This document shows positions 35,831 through 47,800 of a stretch of 64,000 bases of DNA, one piece after another. The translations under genes and the position numbers were made by a program. Where the stretch lies: positions 3,626,001 through 3,690,000 of the forward strand of contig NC_056428.1 of assembly GCF_905147365.1 (NCBI RefSeq), written 5' to 3'. The notes under the pieces were generated by a model. The model saw only the letters and a program-made list of their open reading frames with translations, searched no databases and was not told where the DNA came from. The number at the start of each line of letters is the position of its first letter. Positions within the stretch are counted from its first letter, which is position 1. This DNA comes from Aricia agestis (taxonomy: Eukaryota > Arthropoda > Insecta > Lepidoptera > Lycaenidae).

Positions 35831-38800
35831 CTGGAAAACAAATTTCATATTTAATAATATTAAACCTTATTTTAATAAGTGCTTTTAGATTAACATTTAA
35901 TTTCAATTAATAAAACCTTATAATTTTAATATTTTACCTTCAGACTCTTGTTGATGATTGAAAAAGTCCTCAACAATTTTGTCTATTCTCTCCTTAGTTA
36001 TGTGTCGGTCGTCATATTTGTCTCTCGTGTTTTCGGCCGCCTGGAGATTCGCGAACGTACCCAACACAAGAATAAATAGACCTAGCACGACGACAAACTG
36101 AAACCAAATGAGAGACAATTCTTACTACTGCCGCACTCAGAGACATAATTATATAATGATGATTAAAACCTCAATTTAATGAAGTGTTTGACAGATAATG
36201 TATGAGGCTTACGTTAAAATATTCATTAAATTACGGATAAGTAATTGTCTCTGAGTGCGGAAGTTAGTATGACAAATTACTGTATTATTAATTGAAATGG
36301 AATAAAGTAACACACAATTTAAAATCTAACATTCGTCTGCTAATGACGATAAAAGATTATAGTCAGGGAGCCATAGAACCTTTTTTTTTTATTACTATCA
36401 AGCAAATTTTTTGTGAGTAGCTTCATTTTGATAAGACAAACAACATTTTTATTTGCGAAAAATCTTGATATACCACTTTCAAGATTTTTCGCTAACGGAG
36501 ATAGAAAGGATTTCATACTTTGATTTGATGGTTCTAAAATAGGGATTGTTCTATTTGTAGGACAATTGTACTCTTAAATTATACAACTATTAACCTACCA
36601 ATATACAGAAAATCGGCTGGTTAGGGTTCCGTTTTAGGGTACCGTAGTCAACCAAGTTTTGTTGATCACAGAACCCTAAAACGGAACCCTAACCAGCTGG
36701 TTTTTTCTATATTGGTTAGACATACACATGCTAAACTCTAAAGTATTATCATTTAGTTTTGTTACGCCTTCTATATTAATAAAAGCCATACCTTAGCCAA
36801 CAATCGTTCATTAGTATCCTTAAACGTGACATTGAGGAAGCACGCCGCCGGGAAGACAACGCAGACGAGGACGCCCACCGTGGAGCCCAGCAGACCCAGC
36901 ACCAGTTCCACGTTGGGCAACAACAGACTGACCACGAGTGCCGCACCCACGATGCCCACCGTGATCACGCGGAACGTGGTCACCGGCATCTGGTGGTCGT
37001 GTTGAGAGGGATGCGCCTAAAATGACCACGATGTAAATTAATTTGCTGACGAGTTTCTCGACCACGATGCCCACCGTAATCTCGATTCAAGCGGAACGTG
37101 GTCACAGGGATTTGGTGGTCGTGTTAAGAGGGATGCGCCTGGAAATGGACCACGATGATAATAATAATAATAATAAAAAATTTATTCAAACATAAATACA
37201 ATACACTGCACACACTAAAGCAAAAAAAAAAAGCAAACAATAAACCAAAAGAAAAAATAAAACAAACAAACTACAAAAAAAAAAATATGGCATCATTAGG
37301 CAGTGCATTGTATAATGCCGAAAAGGATACCCACTCAGGTGTATTACCACGGCGCAGAACACTGCACCGCGGTACCTGATCTTCCGTGGTTCCTATACAT
37401 ATTACGCCTGACGCACGACAGATTCAACATAAATAATAATAATATATAATAATACTAAACATAATAAAATAATAAAACATCATTTAGAATACTTAAATAA
37501 GAGTATGGTAGCTGTTATTTACGATACGGCACGGCATAACACCCGCACCTGTGACGCAACGACATTCCAGCTTCAGGAGATAAGTGCCTATTTCCCGCGC
37601 TTCGCCCGTGCCTGAAACGAAGTTATACGGGGAGCACGCGCAGGTGTGCGCTCGCGCCGACCGCCTGTGACCTACATAATTATGTAGGTCAAGTTCATAG
37701 CAACTACCGAGTATAGTGCTATCAATAAATAATTAAATATATACCTACATATAAGACGAAGGGACTATTATGAAGTTTAATACTTATAGTGCGGATTATA
37801 CTGTAAAAAGAGTATGGTAAGTGTATTTTACATAAATATATTATATGTTATTAGTGACATGAAATATACTACTTTATTTATTCTGTTTACTCTGTTTATA
37901 TAAATAATAGAACTATTAGTGTACATTCAGTCAACATTTTCAATTCCTTTCAGGGACCAAAAGTTATGTGAACCCATTCTCAGTAACCAGCAACAACATA
38001 AAATATCTATTATTTTGATGCCAAATTTTAAGCCGGTACACCTGGCAAGCATCTTCGAACTTCCTATATCTCCCGGTTTCGGCTTAAACCACAACCGGTA
38101 AGTGGTACCTATTATTTATTATATTGATATAAAAGATTATTACAATCATAGACTAAGGTATTCCATAATCTACGATATTTAGTAACATTAAACATAAATA
38201 TAATTTGATACTTTCTTAGATTATTTCTTTTTACTATAGAGATTGTTGTTGCTCGTGTAACAGGAGTGTGTTCAATTTTAATTTAAACGTATTTTTTGTT
38301 CTCAGAGCTCGGTAAGATGGCGGAAGAAGGTTGTTCCAGATCTTACTTGCCAAGTATCTGAAGCTACCTCTAAATGCGGAAGAATGATGACACGGAGTAT
38401 CAAGCAGATATGCCGAGCCTCTGGTAATTGCCTGTCTCTCACTAGCCCAGTGCAGTTTCTCAAAGAGGTAGGAAGGTGTTTTTGATTTTATTACTCCGAA
38501 TAATAGTGTAGCAAAGTGCAACTTCCTACGGCCATCCATTTTAAGCCAACGCAAGTCATTTATAAATGGCGATGAAATGTTATTATTAGCTTACATTGCA
38601 CTCCGTCAGTAGCGTGGCCTATACAAATATCCCATACCTTTCTATACAAGAACGAATACAAGCTGGCTCGACAGGGGAATATGATGAGCGGGAAACTGAA
38701 CGCCAGAGACATCACGAAGCCCAGCTTGATCACGTCGCTCGCCCACGTCGGACTCAAGCTCATTAGAATGTTGCCTGAAAAAAAAATGTATTATCAGTCA

Positions 38801-41800
38801 CACATATTAGAAAATGAGAGAGGCTTGAAAAAAATATGTTTAATTCTTCACACAACATACTTTTACTATGAGTTTAGACACAACAACAAATAAATAATGA
38901 GATAAATATGATACTCAGAACTAGACCTAGTACGAAATAATTTGTTTTACTAAAAACCTTCACTTTTACGGTAAGCATCTCCCACTAAGTGGTAGTTAGC
39001 GAAAACAACGGCTAAATTCACATACAGTCTGGTTGTAACACAGACATAGATCATGATAGATACCGCATGTGTATGTAATTCGCGTGCCATATCGCGCTCC
39101 CAAACGACGAGCAATGCTCGTCTTTCGAAAGTCTGTTCTTTAGTCTGCTATCGGAATCGGACGTCAATCGGAATTTTAAAAATGCCTGAATGCCTAAAAG
39201 TGCCGTATTGAGCTGTAGAAATTAAAATAGAAACGTTGGCCTAGATAATGGGCACTTTACTTATCATCGGTACGTCACAGTAGCTATAAAAAAGTGGCAC
39301 GCTCGTTTTCATACAAATGGAGCGACATGCGGTATCTATCTTGATACATGTCTGTGGGTTGTAAGTATTATGTCCCTGAATAATGATTATAAACTTGCGT
39401 GCAAAAAAATCGACCCACCTCTCTCCTTATGATTCAAACGGTAATAACTCAAGAAATATAATAAGTATTATATAAATGTTGGTATCGTTTTAAAGGTAGT
39501 ACAATAAGGAATTAATTAATGCTATAGTTATTGTAACTGTAAATTGTTTACTAATTCTACAGCCTTAAAACAAAAAACCGGTCAGTTTGGCATAACATTT
39601 CAGTAGGCGATTAACGACATCTTTCTTGTAAAAAACACTAACAAATTGATTTCAATAGCTCGTAGTGCCACCCATTACCCTAATTCAGGTTTCCTTCCGG
39701 GTTTTGCCGATCTTCTTGTACAGCCACCCAGAGGTCCTGAAGGGTATCTGCGGAAAGAGTCCGGGCCCTGACCCTCCTTTTGAGTTCTCCCCATGGGTGG
39801 TCAATAGAATTAAGGTTAGGACTCCTTGCTGGCCAGTCAAAACCCGAAATTTCGACGTCGGAGAGATATTGACGAACTTTCGCAGCAACGTGCGGTCGAG
39901 CATTGTTCTACATCAATATGAAACCTTCATCAACAAAACCAGCACATGGCACCGCATGTTGTCACAGTACGCCCTGAATGTAGCGATAGGTACTCAAAGT
40001 GCCAAAGCGCGGCCCGGTTACGAACTCAAGATTGGTTTTTCATCAAAAGAAATCTCGCCCATACAGTCCCCGAACACCTACCAATTAAAAGCCTTTCGTC
40101 AATGCACGCTTGCGCAAATCATTCTCCTTATCTACGGTATGCTTTTCTGCGACCATCGATACCATAAAAACTGATTTAGCTTTCATCAGAAAAGAGCACG
40201 ACCCGCCATTGCTCCAATGAAAAATCAACACGAGAACGTGCGAAACTAAGCTGCGTTTGACGGTGTGCTGGTTTTAATTTTGGACCGTTAGCGAGTTTTT
40301 GTGAAGTCAAACAGCTGCCTGCAAGTCTTCGTTGTACAGTCTACTCAATTACTGTAACTCATCCGACTTCTCTTGGCCGTCGTTGCACTTGAACTGAAAT
40401 GAGATGTCGATTCCGCAAGGACGTTGACACCTTAAAACGGTCATCACGTTCAAATGTAGCCCAATGTCTTCCTGAACATGGTCGCATGGTAAAGTTTAGA
40501 GTCTCTAGAATACTTCGGTATACTCTTGTAACCGAAGTTCGACTAAATAAGACTTCTAGCCGCAACTCGTTGTCTAAATTCAGTTCTTGGCAAAGCCCCT
40601 GCTTGAGAGGCTTTATTCGGAGTAATATCCATTTTGCCACAAAGAAATTACGTTTAAAATTAAGTTAAATGAACAATAAATCAATAAAAATCGAGACAAA
40701 ACAAAAACAATAAGATTTGACCGATTTTTCATACAGAACATAACCATTCAATTAACGATTAAAAAACTGAGTGATGGGGGTGCTTAGTGATTTGTGTCGT
40801 TTGTAGTCAAGCATGTTGGTTTTAGAAAATGTAGAGTAAACGTACACATTCCCTATCATATTAACTCGCATTATTAATAAAAAGAAATAATAAATAACTA
40901 TAACTTTTTAAGATATAGTGACTTCAACAGAAATGCGCGGGGTGGGTCGATTTTTTTGCACGCAAGTGTATTATAACTAGATATACTTAAATGGTGCTCA
41001 ATATTAGAAAGAGTTAACCAGTTGTAAAAATGGTCTAATATACAGAAGCTAAAATTTTTGTTTTTAGGGTTCCGTACCTCAAAAGGAAAAAACGGAACCC
41101 TTATAGGATCACTTTGTTGTCCGTCTGTCCGTCCGTCCGTCTGTCAAGACCCTTTTTCTCAGGAACGCGTGGAGGTATGAAGCTGAAATTTATATCAATT
41201 ACTCAGGTCTACTGTCCCTTGAAGCTGTGAAAAAATCAAACTTCTAAGCCAACGCAATCAAAAGATACAGCCGTTTATGCCGCAAATTTTCGACACTTGC
41301 AAGGGAATCAAAACCTACAGGGTGCTTCCCGTGAACTCAGAATCTTGAAATTTGGTACGAAGCAACGTCTTATAGCATAGATAAAGGAAAAATTACGAAA
41401 ACCATAAATTTTTAGTTACATCACATAATATATTTTTTTTTAATAATTTTAAACTTACTACCCATTTCCTCATAAACGCGTAGAGGTATTAAATTGAAAT
41501 TCATACCAAATACTCAGGTCTATAATACCTTTAAGCTGTCGGAACCCTCGGTGCGCGAGTCCGACTCGCACTTGGCCGGTTTTTTAAATATAATTATGTT
41601 TTTGACTAAACTTTTCTAAAAAAATTACCAGATATCTCCTGCGAATTGAACGCGATGTATCCGAACAAGCCGAGCGTTAAGTAAACGGCTGCACAGATAT
41701 TGATGGCGTTCTTAGTGACGAGACACATCTTCTCCAGAGACACAGACGGCATCGACTCGAAGATCTCGAATAGCTGCCTGAACATAAAATTAAACGAAAC

Positions 41801-44800
41801 AAAAGTAAATATAAAATAACTTTAATCCTTCGATCGTTGAAAAACCAGACACAATAGCTTATCTACTGTTATCGCGGCCGCATGTGGCCGCTATGTAACG
41901 CGATCTTGCCATGAATTTCCGCGCAGCGTCACACTGTTTACACAGGGTGTAATAATAATAGCTCCCGGTTTCGGTGACGGTGGCCGATTTCATTGAAACC
42001 AGGCTAGCTACGCAGGAGTAATTTTATAGTGCCCAAGTGTGTGCGCAGTACACAAGAGTACACACTCTCTATTCCTTTACTCTCATAAACCAGTGGGACG
42101 GAAGACCGACACGACTGGAGAGAGAACAGGCGCAGGACCGACTTTTTACATGCCCATCCGACGCATGGATCATCTTACTTGTCAGACAATCAGGTGATCA
42201 GCCTGTATTGTCCTAACCAAACTTTTAAATAACATGTTTCCAACGTGGGAATCGAACCCACGACCTCCGAGACCCGAGTCAACAGCCGCGCTGTATACCA
42301 CTAGACTACGGAGGCGTTCAACAGGGTATAACAAAGCTAAGTGATAACACTTTAGGGTGTGTATGTGTTCCTTGTAGAGAGTTCATTGTGAAGTAGCAGC
42401 GCTGAAATTTCATTTTTAGCAGCGCTTTCTAATGTAAACATCAGATATCATATTATTATTACTACATAAAGGCCGGCAACGCACCTGCAGCTCTTCTAAT
42501 GTTGCGAGTGTCCATGGGCGACGGTAGTTACTATCCATCAGGTGACCCGTTTACTCGTTTGCCACTTTATTTTATTAAAAAAAATATTGTTTTCAATTAA
42601 CTTACGTCTGACAGAACAGCGCCATAGAGAATATCGGCACACACTGCAGCACACCCGACGGCTTCCACAGCTCCATGTGGTTGTACCAATCTGTTGTTAA
42701 CAGTTGCGATGTCGCCTCCGCTATCACCTAGAATTTGAAAGATATACTTGCTTATAAATATAGTTACACAAGGGATACAAATGATTATAATAGACACAAA
42801 TAATAATAATAGTTGCAAAATATTAACACATTCATTGCCACATCACGCGACGTCGCGTGGTAGTGCCTTACGATTTTGTTTACGCTTAAAAAAGTGGCCG
42901 TAGCGTAATGGCTCATGACTTTGGTATTGGCCACTAGGGAAGGGCTTTTCCTTTTTGGCGGGGGGCGTGGCCTGTATATAGAATAAAATTATAACACCCC
43001 TCTTTTTTGTCGGGGGTTAAAAATAACCCAAATAAACGAAATTTATGTTATGGCCATCTCGGTAAATTCACTATTTTTAATTTTTGTCGTGGCAATCAAC
43101 ATGTATTTTTTTTTACACACACACGATTTAAAAAAATCGCTCGAAAGACAAAGAAAATTGTTACATAGCTTATTCATTGTGTATTTTTTTATAAAAGGCT
43201 TATTCCACCTTACACACCACACTTCTTCCGATATAGTACGCTAATTAGGATCCTAACTTTCTAAATGCTATTACACTTGACTAAATTTAGATACTGAATC
43301 AATTTAGACGTCTAAATTTAGTAAGGTGGAATAAGCCGTTTAGTTAGGAGGCATAATGTGTATACTGTAGAGGCCCCGCACAAATTTACATTCTCGGATT
43401 CTTTGGTGAGGCGGCAAATGAGCAGGGGAATATGGTAAATATTATCCGATCAGATGGACAATGGATATTTATTGGTAAGCAATCCATACTAATATTAAAA
43501 ATTCGAAAGTGTGTCTGTCTGTCTGTCTTTTACCTCTTCACGCTCGTACCTCAGAACCGATTTTGCTTAAATTTGGTATGGTGATACTTTAAGTCCCGGG
43601 AAAGGACATAGGAGGTATCCTATGTCCTTTCCCGGGACTTAAAAGTATTTTATCCCGGAAAAATGTACGGGTCTCGCGGGGTCTAGTTACCTATATGATG
43701 ATAAAGATGTAAATGGGTGAATTCTTCAGTATGCGGCGACCGTACTGAACCATAGCTTGTATCTTAGTAATAAATATTAATGTCATTACCTTAATAACTA
43801 AGCAGAAGTAGAATGCAATTGTGGCAGCGCTGACGTTGCTCAGACTGTCCACATTCCTCAACAACCCCAGTGGCAAAATACACACTAGAGACACTATCAC
43901 CATGATAGATGTTCTGAAAACAAAACATTTACTATATTATAATTCATAAGTATGGTATGTATTAATGCTGTATTTATTAAATTTTTTCGTAAAAAGTAAA
44001 TGACAAAAAAAAATTGTGGGATATCCATTAAGAGATAGACATAATATTATACCACCGTGGAGTTTTCTGTAGACCTTCTCAATGTGTACAATACTTGGTA
44101 CATTATTTTGATAAATCGCGTAGGGTTTAGCCTGCGTTCGCAATGTAAGCGGAAAGAATGAATTATTTACGACATCACACTAGAAACCCCAACAATAACA
44201 GTATTTCTCCACTATTTAATGAATGTTATTATACTTAATAAACCTTCCTCTTGTAATCACTATCTCTTTTCTCTCTGTTCTCTAATCACTCTTGAATCAC
44301 TCTATCTATTAAAGAAAACCGCATCAAAATACGTAGCGTAGTTTTAAAGATTAAAGGGAACAAAGGGACATGAGGGAAAAAGGCGACTTTGTTTTATAAT
44401 ATGTATAGATATAATAGATGTATTTGAACAAGTCTTTGCTATAAAATATCTTTCTCAGTCACTACTCACTAAGTAATTTTAAAAAAGGTCATAAGATAAA
44501 CTGCACTAGGATATAATTATGACAGCAGAGCAACAGACTTTTCTCACCTCAATATATCACTCTGGTTAATATTCAACATTTTGGCAATAATCTGTGGTCC
44601 CAAATCACCAACCACTACAAAGTATGCAATACATGTTCCCATTAGAAATCCTATAATTCCTGTCTCAACTGCCATCTTACCAGCTGGGCCAAAAATATGG
44701 AACGCTGAAACATAATATTTATTGTTACTTTAACTAATTTTACTAGTAAGGGACCTATGACCTATCAGACAAAGAGTGGTTATGTGTTCAAGCGTTCTGC

Positions 44801-47800
44801 GTTCAAGCAGTCAGTCACACGAGAGGAATTCTGATCACCAGAGCGGTCAGAACACCCCCTGTGTGGGTATCTCTATTTAACGTAATACAACACAAATAAT
44901 GCAAAACTGACTGCTTGAATGCTTGACTGCGTGACCGGTCTCTGTCTGATACCTATCAGACTATATAATTATACTTAATTGTAAACACTTGCATCATAAG
45001 TCAAAGAAAGTTTGATGATTTACAGTGAATACAATAAGGAAGGTTCCTTATTGTATTCACTGTCTTATATACAGAAGCTTGTCAGAGTGTTTCTTTAGTT
45101 TGTTTATGTTAAGAATGCAGTAAATCATCAAACTTTCTTTGACTTATGATGCAAGTGTTTACAATTAAGTATAATTATATATTATTTTATGTAAGCCATT
45201 TGATATGAACAAATTTTTTTATTAAAAAAATATCAAGCGTAAAGACTGTTAGATTATAATTTAAAAAATACAGGTCCCTTTAATAACATTATAATATGTA
45301 CAACAGCTCATATTTCTACTGCATCAAGTATCCTTAAATTATTTGGCTTACCTAAAAATTCAAAATTTCTTCTTCTAGTAATAATGGCTGATTTGAGTAG
45401 AAAATAACAACATAGCCTAGACATTAGACCCATACACATGAGAATTAGGGTTGCTAATAACACACCACACTGAAAAAAAAACAATAATTTAAATCATGTA
45501 CCTACTATTATGGTACAAACAATATTAAATACTAGATGACGCCCGCAACTCCGTTGCGCCAAAACTCGTTTATCGCGAAGGAACCGTGCATTTTCCTGGG
45601 ACAAAAACTATCCTGTGTCCTTTCCCGGGACTCAAAGTATCTCCATGGGCATTTTCAAAAAAATGTGTACCCCTGGTTTTTACCTTGTCCCTTGACTTCG
45701 CAGTTCGCTACAGATTATTTGTAAAAAAATTTTGTAATTTTAATGTAGGAGAAAAAACAAGTTTTCTTTTATTGAAATACATTCACGTTTGTATAAAATT
45801 TTATTTAGTATGAGATTTATAAGGGTTTTTAAGTACCGAAAACTATTAAATTCACCTGTCCCCTTCCCAGAAGTTGTAACAAAATCTTTAATAACTATTT
45901 TTTTTCTTAAAGTAAGTTCCTTAAAAAACATATGTTAGATTCCTAAATACTTAATGTATCAATTGAATGTCTTGTTATTGAAAAATCTAACATAATTTAA
46001 CTACAAATTAATTAAAATTATAATCATGAAAAAACAACCCGACCGGAATATTCTGCTTAGTGACAGTTTTTTTTAGTTTTATAAACATACTACAAAAATA
46101 TTTTCGGCACTAAATGATAGCACTATATTTCATTGTACATCGAGAAACTCCAATTTGAATTTAGTAGTTAAAAATCTGCTACAAGACGCGGACGCAGGTT
46201 GGACGGTTCTTCAGGAACGGTTTATTTGTTCAGGTAAGTGACCATATTTTGTAAGCATTATTATACGTTCTCCAACTGTTTTTACTGTTGCCACGTTGCA
46301 AAATTAGCTTAGCATTTAGTATAAAAATGAAATTGTGATAACTATTATCGGTTATTTACAAACACTTTAAAAGCAAAAGAAAGTAATGTTACGTGACTTC
46401 CGATTTGTGACTGTTTGTATGGTCACATATAATGGAACGGATAAGTCACAACAGGCGGAAAGCATAAGGCTTAGTTCACATTTTAAATAAATTATTTTTT
46501 TATTCACAGATTTTATTAAGAAAATTGGAGATTTTTAAACTGGTACGATTAACTTACAATTAATATATTTTTTATTACTTGTGTGTTAAGGTGACGCCGC
46601 GTTAAAGTAAAAAACCGTTTTGGATATGTTTTAGATTGCTAGTTTTCTATGAAAGGCCGGCCCGGCCTCTCACAGAAAACAAGCAATGGAACAGCAAAAA
46701 ATGGAAAGGGCGTAAGCGAAAAAATAAGTTTTTGTCGTGTAATTTAAAAACCATAAATACATTTCATATAAGCTATGGTCAAATTAAAGTGTATGCTTGA
46801 ACCAATCCATGTATAAATTTTGGAAGCTTAAATCACTCTCCTCTGTTGGAAAAATAGGAATCCCTTTTTTTACACAGGTCTTTTTGATTGATTATTCTGT
46901 GTTATAAAAGTTGACCAATCGTGTTATGCTATGGGTAAATCAAAGACAAAGACATGATGAATACTGACAATGAACTTTAATTTCTTAGCTTTAGTCATTG
47001 CTGAGAAAAATCGATATCGCTACAAGCAAATTATCAAGGCGTCGCCTTTCCTTAACAATAACAAATATACTTACGAGGGCTGCTATTTATGTATCCGGAA
47101 CTGGCCACTTACAAGAACAATATTTAAAAAGTAATTACAACATTTGAAAATAGAACTCTTTGGTTGAAGAATACATTTTGTTTCATGTGACTGTCAATTA
47201 TTTTTCCATTGTGGCGTCATTTTGAAAATTGCGTGTCTTCATTTGCCATGGATTTAACGCGTGAACATTTTCGTGCAATGATTTACTACGATTTTCGGTG
47301 TGGGCTAAATCAACAACAGTGCTTTATTCAACTCACCGCAACTTTTGGAGATGAAGCACCATCAAAAACCACTGTTTATCACTGGTACAGTGAGTTTAAT
47401 CGTGGGCGGTCTATGCTCACGGCTGAAAATAAAGAAGGTCGCCCAAAAACAGCTGTTGTCCCACAAAATATAGATGCTGTGCGGGAACTAATAATGCGTG
47501 ATCGTCATGTTACATATCGCGAGATAGAGGCGTCCTTAGGCATAAGTATGACGAGCATACATAAGATATTACACGAACATTTGGCTGTAAAAAAAATATG
47601 TTCGCGTTGGATTCCGCACAACTTGACAATCGATCAAAAACGGGCTCGTGTCGATTGGTGCAAAAAAATGATAAAAAAATACAACCGTGGTACGTCAAAA
47701 GCCGTTTATAATATCTACACAGGTGATGAATCTTGGATCTATGCATATGACCCCGAAACTAAACAACAGTCAACGGTGTGGGTGTTCCAAGATGAGCCGA

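Noticed and set aside
37919..38101. Open + strand frame as an extra gene
   Set aside because: 60 codons in an intron with no similarity or splice support.
42240..42316. tRNA gene on the minus strand
   Set aside because: Same reasoning: tRNA-like head continuous with a 280-bp SINE body.
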